From contig CM043967.1 of NCBI GenBank assembly GCA_014529385.2, positions 9,007,001 through 9,071,000 on the forward strand: a stretch of DNA of 64,000 bases. Direction: 5' to 3'. The notes under the pieces are model-generated. The model was not told the DNA's origin. It was given only the letters and a program-made list of their open reading frames with translations, and searched no databases. The position numbers were made by a program, and so were the translations under genes. Shown piece after piece: positions 11,585-23,155 of this stretch. Position 1 is the stretch's first letter; each line of letters begins with the position of its first letter. The stretch comes from Adiantum capillus-veneris. Its lineage: Eukaryota; Streptophyta; Polypodiopsida; Polypodiales; Pteridaceae.

Positions 11585-11599
11585 TCTAACAACTTTTAG

Positions 11600-11988
11600 G
11601 TGTAAACTTTTTAGGTGTACTTTGGCACTTCAAGCCCTAGTTGCTACTCCTCTTTACTCCTTTAAAAAAAGCACTCAAGCTACTGTACCCGTGGCTCGAA
11701 TATCATTAATTGCAAGGAATAGAAGAGAGGGTCTTTCAACACCAAAACAACATCGGCTCCTGTCAAGCTTCTAATAGCTCAATAGTGCTTAAGCCGTAGG
11801 CAAGCCCCATAGGACTCCACTATTAAGACCATAGATCTCGATGGTGATGCCCCGTTAACTGCACGAAGGCAGGTGCACTGCAAGGCTGAAAAATCCCTAT
11901 TCTACTTACTCACAGGCAATTAATAATACCAACCATTTATAGCTAGCTTGAGCACCTCCCTTCTTGAGCAAGAAAAGAGAAACCTTGT
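11600..11988 (-). other. E1 untranslated leader
   Basis: About 400 bases lie between the primer site and the Gag start codon, with no convincing ORF. Matching leader text is present in E2 (15950-16340), E3 (26350-26740) and E4 (31940-32300). Confidence 0.7.
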
Positions 11989-12000
11989 GCTCTGACACCA
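11989..12000 (-). promoter_or_regulatory. E1 primer-binding site (initiator tRNA-Met)
   Basis: The minus strand reads TGGTGTCAGAGC, one base from the end of the LTR. It differs by one base from the common plant TGGTATCAGAGC, the complement of the 3' end of initiator tRNA-Met. Confidence 0.93.
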
Positions 12001-12001
12001 A

Positions 12002-13593
12002 TGTAACATTTAATGGCCTAAGAACTTGTGTGTAGCAGAAATTAGCATGAACATAGTGGGAATTTCATTAGAATAGATTCCTAATAAGAATTACAAGAGT
12101 GCTTGGGTGGAGAGAGCAACAAAAAGCATAACACCTAGTTAGATAGCATGAACAATACTTTCAAAAGAGAGAGAAATTAAGCTATTGACAACAGTTGAGG
12201 ACCGGATTTGCATGGAGCCAGTCCCCCCTCCAAAAGGCTTTGTATTATGGTTTCTCCCATCAAGAGAGACATTGTACAATACAATTTTTTGTGTTCCTTC
12301 AAGACTAGCTAGTGCAATGAAGATGAAAGCTTCATGCACTTAGCAAAACACTTAGCAAACACAACATGAATTATCCCCGGTCTCAGACCCAAGACCTCAC
12401 ACACCTTCAAGATGGTGAAAGCTAGCAAGGTATGAGAGTATATTGAGAGGAAGAAGGAGTATCTTACGAGAAAGATGTACATCTCCTCACATAATCACTC
12501 ATATTAGCATAGCTTAGCTTAGTAATTAGCATGGTAGAGGAGATGAGCATGCATTGAAGCTTGGCTCTTGGTTGGATTTGCATCACAAAGCCAAGAATTG
12601 TTGGTGTAGGCCTCCCTTCTCACAAGCTTGGAGTAGGTGGTAAGCTTTCCATTAAAGCTTGAGAAGGAGAGAGAGTCTTCTTTACTTCACACATGAGATT
12701 GTGTGAGTGTGTGTGTGATAATGCCTTGCAAAAATCAGCCCCCTCTCTCTCTTGGGCGAGCCCCCTTGCTATTTTCTCTTGCTGTCCTCCCATTGGACCT
12801 CCCTAGAGCTAGCCAATGACAATTAAGCAGCATAAGTGATAGCCTTCTGACATGTGTCCCCCTTTCCCCTTTTGTGAGAGCTTAAGGTAATTTAATAATT
12901 CAACTAAACTCTCATTGGACCCCTTTGCCTCCTGGCCAATAGGAATCAGGCAAGCCATTGGGCTGTTGAATGCTCATTGGACCACTTGGGAGACTGTCCA
13001 ATAGTCTTCTAGAGGACTTAATTCTCATTGGTTCTTTTATTAAGTGTTTTTAAATTAATTAAACTAGATTTACTCTAGTCTAATTCTCATTGGTCCACCT
13101 CCAAGGCCATCCAATAGGAATTGGGTACACCTTGTGGGCATCTAGGCTAGGGAGCTGACATGTGTCCCTCATTCCCTTTGTGTAAAGGGAGCTTGTGTGT
13201 ATGTGTGTGTGTGACTTTCTCTCTCATCCCCTACTCCCAAGGCTCGCCCCCTCCTATGTAGGGATTTGTAAAGACTTTTTGGATCACACACAAAGCATCC
13301 AATTCCCCCCATGGATGACCTTTGGACACAACCTTTGAATTTTGGAACCTTAGCATTTTGGAAGTCTTAATGGGCTGAACCTTAGGGTCTTTTTAGCCCA
13401 TTGTTGCACATGGCTCTTTTGCAGATGGCCCCCCCTTTGGATCCCTATTTTCCCTCCTTTGGATCCCTACTGTGGCCAGTCTGCTAGCTTAACCAATATT
13501 CTAGCTTTTTCTCCCGTGGCACTTCCCCATATTAAATGATCAGTTTAACATGAGAAAATCATTTAGGAAAATTAGATATTGATTATTATGACA
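12002..13593 (-). repeat. E1 5' LTR
   Basis: Pairs with 4716-6301. Differences from the other LTR are scattered single bases, a shorter GT run near 12705 and an extra ~22 bases at about 13435-13460, where a TTTGGATCCCTA segment is duplicated. Confidence 0.96.
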
Positions 13594-13598
13594 GCTTA
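13594..13598. repeat. E1 target-site duplication, right (GCTTA)
   Basis: Matches 4711-4715. Confidence 0.95.
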
Positions 13599-14770
13599 AA
13601 GGTATTTTTAAAAATATTAAAAAGACAATACTTTAAATTTTGATAATTTAAATTTAACTCTACCCAAAAGTAGGTATAACAAAGTTGTTTAATATCACTA
13701 CTTGCTATCAATAACAACCATAAAAAATTATGAGACTACTAACTCTCAAATTTATCAAACTTATTCTTTAAATTCATGGTGGATGACTCTACAAAATCCA
13801 ATGCCAAGATACTATTGTCTCGCAAATAAATTACCGCCTATTAAACACACATGTTTGCTTGATCACAAATGGACAACAAAATTGAAAACAACATATGAAA
13901 CAAATATTTTTCCAATATATCGATCAAGTCATGATGCTTATACAAGAAAGCATTTTATGCTCCAAAAATTTAATGCAATATGTGTATAATCTACTAAAAA
14001 TGATAAAGAAACTTTCTTGCAAAGTGGTGCCTTATATGTCAATGCCATAGTAGTAGCCTAGCAATAAATGACTATCATTCATTGGAGTGATCGTGCTTAA
14101 CATGTCAATGCCACAAAACTAGGGTAGCTACAATCGCTATGAATGGGTATCATTCAAGGCAATTGAGGTAGAGAGAAGATGTCAGACTGGGACGTCCTTA
14201 CTCAATGGTCATCTATTGCCGTTGCTAGTGCCCTCAATCTGGCTTTCTTTCTAGACTAACTATTTTGAGTGCAAAAGTCAGATGGCTCAAATTCAAAATC
14301 TCAAAGCTTCAGCAATCACGCAACTATCTCTAGAGAATTCTCTATGTGTGTGAGTGAGTGATAGAGGGGTTCTTTTCTATGCTCTGAGGACCTACAGCAA
14401 TAGCAAATTCTCCAAAAAGCATGGCGACCCAAGCCCCACCCTTCTCTGCTTTTTTCCAAGCATAATGGCCTGTTTTCTTAAAAATGATAAAAAGTAAAAG
14501 TTCATTTTTTAAAAATCAAGAGATTGAGAGAGTCGTTTTTACTTCAACTATAGAGAGAGACATAATATCTATTTTTAAGGAGATGAAAATTCTTAGAAAG
14601 AGAAATTCAAAAGATTCTAGAGATATTTTTTGGAGAGAGAAAATTCAAACTTCAAATTTAGAGAGAGAAAATCAGTACTCTCAAGAGAGAGAAGAGAGAA
14701 TCTAGGGTGAAATTTTGAGTGCACGACATTAAAGGATTTTGTCTTTGACCAAGAGATTGGCATGGACTAC

Positions 14771-14773
<3 letters not shown>
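13599..14773. other. Intergenic, AT-rich to purine-rich
   Basis: I recognise no gene. Open frames at 13702-13989 and 14484-14705 have skewed composition (the second is AGAGAG-rich) and no family features. 14480-14710 is a purine-rich degenerate GA region. Confidence 0.5.

Positions 14774-14840
<67 letters not shown>
14774..14840. repeat. (GA)n microsatellite
   Basis: An almost perfect GA run of about 67 bases, directly before the copia fragment. Confidence 0.95.
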
Positions 14841-14843
<3 letters not shown>

Positions 14844-14869
14844 TATGAGGATGATAAGCTTAAGTAAGA

Positions 14870-15180
14870 GAGTGCTATGAAGTCAAAGATGGCTTCTTTG
14901 CAAAATAATCTCACTTTGGACTTGGTACCTTTGCCAAAAGGGATAAATTCTTTGCCGTATAAATGGGTCGACAAGTTGAAGATCATGCCCAATAATAGAA
15001 AGTCAAAGGGCAAGGCTAGATTGGTTGCCGAAGGTTTTAAGTGGAAACAAAGCAAGGATGTTGATGAGATTTTTTGTTGGCTATCAAAATGACTACTCTA
15101 CAAACAATAATTGCTTTAGTTGCCAAACAGGACTTAGGTAGAGGTGGTGCAAATAGATGTTAAGACATCGTTTAGATCTT
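14870..15180 (+). pseudogene. Ty1/copia reverse transcriptase fragment
   Basis: The frame from 14877 has the start of copia RT: AMKSKMASLQ, LVPLPKGINSLPYKWVDKLKI, then KGKARLVAEGF and DVDEIF. Past a frameshift at about 15085 it continues with MTTLQTIIALVAKQDL and a degenerate Q-DVKT-F segment near 15150-15175. It is cut where the E2 LTR sequence begins (about 15181). No catalytic YVDD is present, because that part is missing. A copia fragment in the same orientation at 28530-29340 carries later parts of the same polyprotein. Confidence 0.85.
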
Positions 15181-15182
15181 GA

Positions 15183-15935
15183 TCGACCAAAGCAAGGAGG
15201 GGGACTAGCTTGGGGGGTATACTCTCCCACACACCCGCACACACACACTCATTGTGTGACATGCAAAGTGCAAGAGCTCCATCTCCTTCTCCAAGCTTGT
15301 TGAGAAGTTGAGAGCCTACACCAACACTCTTGGCTATGGAATGCAAATCCAACCAAGAGCCATGCTTCAATGCTTAAGCTTTCCATCTTCTTCATCTTCA
15401 TTACTATGCTATTATGCTATGATAAGCAAGAAGAGTGATGATAAGTGAGGAACTATTTCTTTCTCCTATGAATGCTTCTTTTTCCTCTACCCTGCTCTCA
15501 TTCCCCGCTAGCTCTCTCCGCCTTTGAAGCTGTGTGAGGCCTTGGGACTAAGGCTGGGGATGGTTAATGCTTTTTGCAGAGTTTATGTTATGCTCGTAAT
15601 GCATGAAGTTTTCCATCTTCATTGCATCACCTAGGTCACAAGGAACACAAAGATGTATTGTACCAAGTCTCTCTCCTGATGGGAGATTCTATAATACAAA
15701 ATCCTATTAGAGGGGGGCGGGCACCACATAAATCCAGTCCTCAACTGTTGTCAAGAACTTAAACTCTCTCTCTTTCAAAGGTATTGTTCATGCCAAGTTA
15801 ATTAAGTATTGTGGTTATGTTGCTACCGCTTATTAAGTTTACCCTCTATGTTCTCCAAAAGTAGTCTCACAAAAATTCTCACTCTAATTCTCTTAATTTC
15901 GCTATCTTCAAAGTTCAGAGGCCATTACCATTACA
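15183..15935 (+). repeat. E2 5' LTR, truncated
   Basis: Ends in ...TTACA before the primer site. It carries the block AGGCCTTGGGACTAAGGC ... CTCCTGATGGGAG ... TCCAGTCCTCAACTGTTGTC shared with the E1, E4 and solo LTRs. The left end abuts the copia RT fragment. Confidence 0.88.
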
Positions 15936-15936
15936 T

Positions 15937-15948
15937 TGGTATCAGAGC
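15937..15948 (+). promoter_or_regulatory. E2 primer-binding site
   Basis: TGGTATCAGAGC, a perfect match to the standard plant initiator-tRNA-Met primer site, one base after the LTR end. Confidence 0.95.
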
Positions 15949-16341
15949 TATTGGTTTCTCTTTTCTTGCTTAAGAAGAGAGGTCCTTAAGTTGTCCATGA
16001 AAGGTTGGGCATGTTCATTGCAGTAGGATAAGTGGGACATGGATCTATTATCTTGGTTGAGAAGGACTTAGTTTGAGGTACACCGTTGGGAACTACAATC
16101 TTAATAATGGAGCCTCTCGGGGCTTGCCTTTGGCTTAACCATTATTGAGCTACAAGCAAGCTCAATAGAAACCATAATCAACCGAGCAATGTTAGACCCT
16201 CTCCACTAGTCTTTGCAATCAATAGTGTCTAAACCACGGGTGTGGCTGCTTGAGAACTTATTTTCAAAGATAAAGGAGAGTAGCGATTAAGATTTTTGAG
16301 GGTACCAAAGCACAAATAATCTCTACATAAGCTTAATTAGC

Positions 16342-17560
16342 ATGGGTAACAATAATCAAGAGAGTAGAATGAATATTGATAACTTTGATTTTGCACATGA
16401 AGGTGCTAATGATGATGCCCCCAGGAGAGAGAGCTTAGGAGGCCTCTTGATGAGACTCCCAAAAGAAGACTCTCTCCCATAAGAGAGGAGGAATCCAAAG
16501 AACGAGAAAGAAGTGAATCCCTAAGTTCCTTTGAAGATGTGGCTCCACAAAGACGATAGTCTAGACGCTCATCAACTCCTTCCAAGAGGAAACAATTAAC
16601 CCACAATCCTTCTCCTCGTCACTCTGAAAGCGAAGAGAGGAAACAAAGGAAGAAAAGGGCAAGAAAGAGGTCACCCTCTTCTCCTTCTTCTTCACCTTCC
16701 TCCTCTTCCAATGAAAGCAATAGCTATTCTCCTAGAGAATACAAGAGGAGAGGACATCACAAATCTTTGCCTGCATGGCGAAGGTCCCAAAAGCTCAAGA
16801 AGTTCAAAGGGGGAGGAAAGAGTATCTCTTTTCTCACCTATGATGGCACCTATGGTGCTAACGACAAAGTATTGGCCTTCATCCAGCAATTTGATGCGGC
16901 CTTTGGAGACGAGGGATTCACAAAGTCATCTCAACTACATCATGTAGCTATGCACTTCCAGAACTCTGCTCGTCAATGGTGGGCTAGCCTTTGTGGCAAC
17001 GTCAAGGTCCCAAAGACATGGAAAACTTTACAAGTTTTCATCATGAAGCAATTCCTTGCAAGAGATGCAAAGGACAAAGTGCTTACCCAATGGCAGAGCT
17101 TGAAGCTGCTCTCCAATGAGTCTATTCACAAATACATGGACAAGTTTTGGGATTTACACCTCAAGGCTATTGTCTTTCAAAAGATAGACTTTGACGAGCA
17201 AAAGCAACAGCTCTATGCGGGATTACTTGAAGAGATGGCTGAGTACGTCAATTCCCAACGGCCTGGTTTTGTCACCGAAGTAATCCACCACACTATGGTT
17301 TCTTTGCGCATCAATTTCCAACAAGGGGCTAGAAGGAATGCCAAGCCCATGGAAAGCAAAGACAAAAGTGATGCAAACGGAAAAACCAATGCCCAAAATT
17401 CTTCCAAAGGCAATTCCAACAACAACAACAATAATCGGTCCAAGGAGAAGGGAGTTTACAAAGGTAAAAATAAACTCTCTCCTGAAGAGCTATAAGCTTT
17501 TCATAAGGACCACAAATGTTTTAAGTGTGGGGAGCCAGACATGGCTATCATTCTTGCCCC
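16342..17560 (+). pseudogene. E2 Gag
   Basis: ATG at 16342 begins a Gag N-terminus (MNIDNFDFAHEGANDDAP) that loses frame after about 30 codons because some 130 bases present in E4 are deleted. The arginine/serine-rich insert spans about 16600-16760. The Gag core is one open frame from 16767 to 17495 (FLTYDGTYGANDKVLAFIQ, QWWASLCGN, SIHKYMDKFWDL, EEMAEYVNSQRP), ending at a TAA just before the zinc knuckle. The knuckle (HKCFKCGEP...) loses one base at about 17538, so its second half is in another frame. Confidence 0.88.
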
Positions 17561-19420
17561 AAGAGAAATGCACACAATGAGACTCCTAGAGCTTCCATGA
17601 TTGAAGATCCAAAAGAGGATTCTTATTGCAAAGGATCACCTCTCTCCTATACTTGGGGAAAGGTAAGGGAGCATGAGGCCTTCATCTTGTGTTTGAGCCT
17701 GGCTCTACTTACAATTTCAATATCAATAGAGTTGGCCACTAAGTTGAGCATTCAAGCTTTTGTAACTGCCGATGGAGCTTTCAAGGGACAACAAGCCTTC
17801 ATTACTCCCTTGGCTGAAAATTTGAGGCTTCATGTCCAAAGCTATGTCGACAAAGAATACTTTTTCATCTCTCCTCTCCACCATGAGGATGTTATCCTAG
17901 GGGCACCATGGTTCAACCGCATGGCTGCCAACATGAAGTTCCCTGAAAGGAGAATCTACTTCACCTACTACAGGGAAAAGAGCATGCATATAGATGCTAG
18001 TGAGTTTGGTCGTACTATACCACTTGTAAATCCTCCTACTTTTGATAAATCAATGAAAAGCTCAGTTTCTGCGTACATGATTTTTGTCAAAGAGTCCCTA
18101 AAAGGTCCTAATGTTTCATCAAAGGTAAATGGTAGGAATTAAGAAGAGTTAGACTTGTCTAATTTTCTAAATAGATTCCAAGATGTGTTTATTGATGATA
18201 TCCCTATGGACTTACCTTCAAAATGAGGGGATGATGACCATCAAATTAAGCTCCTACCAGGAAGCTCACCACCTAACAAGCCTGCTTATCAAGTGTCCCA
18301 AGCTCAGCAAGAGGAGATCATGAGGCAAGTACAAGAATTGGTAGACAAAGGGATGGTGAGTCCTAGCTCCTCTCCCTTTTGTTCTCCACTCCTTTTAGTG
18401 CAAAAGCAAGATGGTACATACTGCATGTGTGTGGACTGCTGAGCACTAAACCATATCACTATCAAAAATAGATTTCTCATATCATGGGTAGAAGACCTGT
18501 TTGATAAGCTACAAGACTCTACCTACTTCATTAGGATTGACCTTAAAAGTGGCTATCATCAAATAAGGATAGTGAATGAAAATATCCTAAAGATTGCGTT
18601 TCGTACAATGTTTGGTCTTTATGAATATCTAGTGATGCCTTTTGGCTTGACTAATGCACCAACCATGTTCAATCGTTTGATGGAGAAAATCTTTAGACCC
18701 TACCACAAATTCACTGTTTGATGATATCATCGTCTACTCCAAGTCCTTGGAGGAACACAAGCAACATCTCCAATTGATTTTTCAAGCTTTGAGGGAGAAC
18801 AAGCTTCTTATCAATCAAAAGAAGAGCGAATTTTTCCTTCAAGAGATTCAATACTTAGGTCATATTATGGTATCTGTATGGATCCATCAAAGTTGGAGGT
18901 GATAAAAGCATGGCCTGACCCAAGGAATCTACATGAGCTAAGAAGCTTTATGGGTATGTGTGCATACTATAGATGATTCATAGCAAAATTCTCTCAAATA
19001 GCAGAACCATTACATGACTTAACAAAGAAGAAAGTCAAGTACTCATGGACTGCTAAAGAGCAAAATGTTTTTGACAAGATCAAAGAAAAGCTTACCTCCC
19101 AACCATTCCTTATGCTTCTGGATCTGTCAAAGCCATTTGAGGTCCAATGTGATGCTTGCGGTGATTGCCTTGGAGCAGTTTTGCTTCAAGAAGGGCATGC
19201 CATAGCATATGAGAGCCGAAGGCTCAATGCCGATGAACGAGTCTTGGGCATTTACAGAAAAGAGCTTTTAGCTGTTCTACATGCCCTAGACACAAGGAAG
19301 CACTATCTATTGGGACTCCATTTATTTTGCGAATGGATCACTAAAGTCTCAAGTACTTCATGACGCAAACCAAGCTTGCTCACAAACAAATGAGATGGGC
19401 GAATTTTCTTTTGCAATTTT
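17525..19420 (+). pseudogene. E2 protease, RT and partial RNase H
   Basis: 17525-18142 is open: the second half of the zinc knuckle, then the protease region with VILGAPWFNRM. The catalytic DPGST segment is out of frame (about 17690-17715). RT follows from about 18300 with several stops (FDKLQDSTYF, DLKSGYHQIR, MPFGLTNAPT). Eight bases are missing at about 18715, exactly in front of the catalytic aspartates, so FFDD cannot be made in frame. RNase H is open from 19112 to 19363 (QCDACGDCLGAVLLQEG, RKELLAVLHALDT) and is cut at about 19420. Confidence 0.88.
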
Positions 19421-19625
19421 ATGGAGAAGGAGGAAGACGAAGGTGGAAAGAAGTTTTTTCAAGCAAAAGAACGGATACTCCATGTACGCTTGCTCATGGG
19501 AAAACTCTTAGCATAACTTAGTACAATAGAATAGTAGAGATGGAGAAGAAGGAACTTTCATTGGCTTGGATTTGCATCCATAGCCAAGAGCTTGAGCATA
19601 GAGTCCATCTCTAGAGCTCCGGAGC

Positions 19626-19700
<75 letters not shown>

Positions 19701-20723
19701 TTGACAACTTGGGCAGAGACCCAATAATCCAACGAGCCCCTCCGTATATGCTTATGCAAGTGTGCAACTAATCTTGAATTGGAATGCTTGCAACTTGATC
19801 AATGAGGTGTGAACACTTCATAATGCAACTCAAGCATGTCACACACTTGTCCACTCTTGCTATGCATAAAAAAACTCGTCTCCCCCCCCCCCCCCCCTTT
19901 GTGGAGTCTTCTTGGCAAGTGAAGACACCACACACACTCACACACTCTTGTTAATTTCACACAAACAAGTGTGTGCTACCTTGGACATGTGGCCTAGCCA
20001 GGCTTAGTAAAGAAGGACTAGAGTCAACCTTCCAAATGAGGAAGGCTTGATCTAACCTTAGTCTTTAGCTTTTCCCTTTCATTTATAAAAACCCATAACT
20101 TTTTTATTAATTAGCTCAGATGCAAGACCTGCTAATAGCCTACCTGCTAATAGCTTACCTGCTCACGTGGTGGTAAGACTCGAGGCTATAGCCTACCTTC
20201 TAATTTAGGACATGGTAAATTAAGATAAACTTTGGTAAAAATAAAACTCATCCTTTGGGCTTCAAAACTTTCACCTCTTGTCCGAAAACTTGGCACAATG
20301 CTTTGGAGGTGCCGTCAAGCTGCTCCCAAAACCTACTAAATTTAGACAAGTCATACCAAGTTAGAATCTCACCCTAAGACTTCCTAGAGTTCATACTTGG
20401 AGTCTAATGATTTGAGCTTAGCACAATCACTTTCTATTTTAAACTCCTATAATTGCTCTCGATTATCTCCTTTGTCGTGTACCTTTGATCAAGGCTTCCC
20501 AAGATACATTTATCCTTTCTTGACCCGTACCTAGGACTGAAATAACTAGTTAGCAATTGCCCTTTCTCTTTTATCGACTTTTTTCCTTTTGGTCCCAAGC
20601 CTTGACCTATTGGTGCATTAGCACTTAATCAATTTAACTTGTTCTCTTTTTATTTTCCCTGGACTTAAGTGGCCAATTTAAGTTGGAAAAAACTTTTAGA
20701 AGGTTAGAAATCTCTTCTTGACA
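19421..20723 (-). repeat. E3 3' LTR, truncated
   Basis: Aligns with about 27135-28522 of the other E3 LTR: both have a GGAGAAG...CATAGCCAAGAGCTTGAGC block, a microsatellite at the same point, a poly-C run, and a shared tail ending TTGACA / ATGACA. It has (GA)n at 19629-19695 and poly-C at 19880-19897. It is joined to E2 RNase H on its left. Confidence 0.85.
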
Positions 20724-21870
20724 CTCAAACTCAAGTGATTCTTTCAAGAGGCTTACATGAAAGGCATTAAAAGTGAGGTACTTGGTACCCTTAAACTATA
20801 ATCTATTTCATTGATAGGCTTAAGAATTTGAAATGGGTCATAATATCTTTTTGTTAACTTAGCATAATACTTCTAGTGATCTATTGGGTGTGCTTGTGTT
20901 CCCTTGCCTGTAGTGTGGCTTAGGTGTGGTTTGTGAAAACTTGAGAAACACTCGATCATTTTCTTTGAAGGTCAAGGCTTGTATATGTTTATTAGTAGAA
21001 GCCTTTTTTTTATGTTGCGTGATGGATATAGTGTTTTTTAATCTTTTGAAAAGATTTTTTAAGATCTCCACTATACTCATCAACACCAAATATCTTTCCA
21101 AGTGTCTTGACTATCAATGGGAGCTTTGATCTTCCTTCAATTACCTTGAAGGGTACCTTTCTTGTAGAAGTATGGACAATGTTATTGTACACATACTCTA
21201 CTAAGGATAAATACTTCTTACATTGATATCTTTGATCTACTTATGTACATAAGCTCTAAATAGATCAATGATGGTAGAATTTGCTATCTCACTTTGGCCA
21301 TCCGTTTGCGGGTGATAAGCCAAAGAGAAATTCAACTTAGTATCGAGATTCTCAAAGAGACCCTTCCAAAAATTGTTAGTCGTTCTATAAATTTTGATAA
21401 GAATGGTACTTAATGACCTATGGGATAAAGAGGGTTGCCATATGGTGTGTGGTGTGCTTTAATAGTCTTTTTGACCGGTATGAAATGTGCTTGCTTGCTA
21501 AAGCGGTCTAGTATTGTCCCATATTTCTGTATTCCCATGTATGGATTTTGGCAATCCAAAGATGAAATCCATGGACATACCTTCTCATGGGGAATAAGGT
21601 ATATGCAATGGCTGAAACAAATCAAGTTGCTTACTTTTATCATACTTTGTCTTTTGACATACAATGCATTTGGTAACATAGTCTAGTATGTCTGTCTTTG
21701 TTGGCCAATAAAAGTACAGCTCTACTTCCTTGAGAGTATCTTGAATCCCTCTATGTCCCACATAAGGTGGAACATGAGATTCATACATAATCTTTTCACG
21801 TAAACTATGTGGAATGCATAGCCTATTTTCATAGAAAGGGTAACCATCTTACACATTGTATGGTTTCTCT
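20724..21870 (-). pseudogene. E3 integrase remnant
   Basis: Several frames together show the zinc finger at about 21660-21790 (SHVPPYVGHRG, CIVCQKTK), the core start WTxxDRFSKQAHFIP near 21470-21540, the QTDGQSE region near 21300, and the C-terminal YYAKL-KRYY-PFQIL at about 20830-20880. It is broken by many stops and frameshifts. No chromodomain follows. Confidence 0.82.
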
Positions 21871-21959
21871 TCCTTCCCTAGTACAATAGATGACATCACA
21901 TCTTTGAAGTCTAGATCCGTAGCATACTCATCAATCGTAGAGTATAGATCATTGGATTA

Positions 21960-23150
21960 GCTATTGATACAGCATTCACTTTTGGCCTTTATGAAAGTGC
22001 ATCGGCCACTTAATTGTGCTCACCAAAATGTGAGAAAGTGTTTGTCCACCTCATTTGCTTATCACTTAATATAGTTTGTGTCAAAAAGTAATTAAGACTT
22101 TGATTTGTGTACAAAATAAATGGAGTGCCTAGGAAAGAATGCTTCCAAGCATCTAGGACATGTAAGATAGCTAATAACTCTTTGTTATATATGCCTAGAT
22201 TATTTTCTTGGTTAGCCAACCTCCTAATGTTATATGCTATGGCATGCCCTTCTTGAAGCAAATTAGCTCCAAGGCATTGTCCACAAGCATCGCACTAGAC
22301 TTCAAAAGGCTTTGAAAGGTCTGGTAATATTAACACAGAATGAGAGATAAGCTTTTACTTTTAATTTTCAAAAGCTTCATTCTCTTTTGTAGTCCATACA
22401 AATTTAACATTCTTCTTAGTCAAATCATGCAATGGGCCTGCTATGAATAAGTATTTTTTTATGGAACCTCTATAATATGCACACATTTCTATAAAGCTTC
22501 TCAATTCATGTGGATTCGTTCGTATAGGCCATCCTTTTATTACCTCCAACTTTTTAGGGTGCATTCGGATCCCTGCGCTTGGGAGATAATATGACCTAAA
22601 TAATGAATCTCTTTTAAGAAAAAATCAATTTTCTTTTGATTGATGTAAAGCTTATTGTCTCTCAAAACTTGAAATATTACGTGAAGATGCTGCTTATGTT
22701 CCTCAATAGACTTTGAGTAAATGATTATGTCATCAAAGAACACTCTTGTAAAGATTTGATGAGGTCTAAAAATCCTTTCTATCGTTCAATTAAAGATAGT
22801 CGGTGCATTGGTAATTCCTAAAGAGAGTACCAAGAATTCATATAAACCAAAAGGTCCTCTTATGAACTCTTCACGCACTATCCTTATCTGGTGATAGCTA
22901 CTTTTGAGATCTATTCTACTAAAGTAGGTAGGCTCTTGTAGCTTATCAAATAGATCTTCTATCTTGGAAACAAGAAATCTAATATTTTATAGTCCAATTG
23001 AGTGTTCCATAGTCCACACACATTCTATAAGTACCATCTTTCTTTTGTACTAGTGGAACGTTAGAACAAAATGGAGATGAACTAGGTTTGACCATTCCTT
23101 TTTCCACAAGCTTGTTCACTTGTCTCATAATCTCCTCTTGCTGAGCCGAT
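21960..23150 (-). pseudogene. E3 reverse transcriptase and RNase H remnant
   Basis: RNase H pieces at 22010-22340 (LLQEGHAIAY, NKELLAILHVLDAW). RT thumb and connection at 22361-22743 (ELRSFIEMCAYYRG, DNKLYINQKK). The catalytic motif FFDDIIIYS sits intact at about 22715-22743. Upstream palm motifs occur at about 22800-23150 but with shifts. Not functional as a whole. Confidence 0.85.
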
Positions 23151-23155
23151 GAGAC

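Larger units (their letters stand above)
4716..13593 (-). mobile_element. E1: full-length Ty3/gypsy chromovirus, minus strand
   Basis: The element is bounded by two ~1.59-kb LTRs and a perfect 5-bp target duplication. On the minus strand the order is 5' LTR, primer site, gag, zinc knuckle, protease, RT, RNase H, integrase, chromodomain, polypurine tract, 3' LTR; this order and the C-terminal chromodomain define a chromovirus. A hand count finds about 23 substitutions between the LTRs over ~1,580 bp (about 98.5% identity), so insertion looks recent. The coding region is nevertheless broken: a deletion frameshift in gag, a rewritten protease active site, a deletion frameshift and stop after the RT palm, a 1-base shift in integrase and a stop in the chromodomain. 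It would need proteins from another copy to move. Confidence 0.97.
15183..19420 (+). mobile_element. E2: truncated Ty3/gypsy chromovirus, plus strand
   Basis: Contains the last ~750 bases of an LTR, the primer site, leader, gag, protease, RT and part of RNase H. It stops inside RNase H at about 19420, where E3 LTR sequence begins. There is no integrase, 3' LTR or target duplication. The left end is also cut: the first ~840 bases of the LTR, judged against the 1,595-bp solo LTR, are absent. Confidence 0.9.

Noticed and set aside
10852-11592. 246-codon minus-strand ORF overlapping E1 gag
   Set aside because: Shifted reading of the Gag gene; all recognisable motifs are in the other frame.
14729-15055. 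Minus-strand ORF rich in serine and leucine
   Set aside because: Produced by the (GA)n tract and the reverse of the copia RT fragment.
19508-19767. Serine/leucine-repeat ORFs
   Set aside because: Artefacts of (GA)n inside the E3 LTR.
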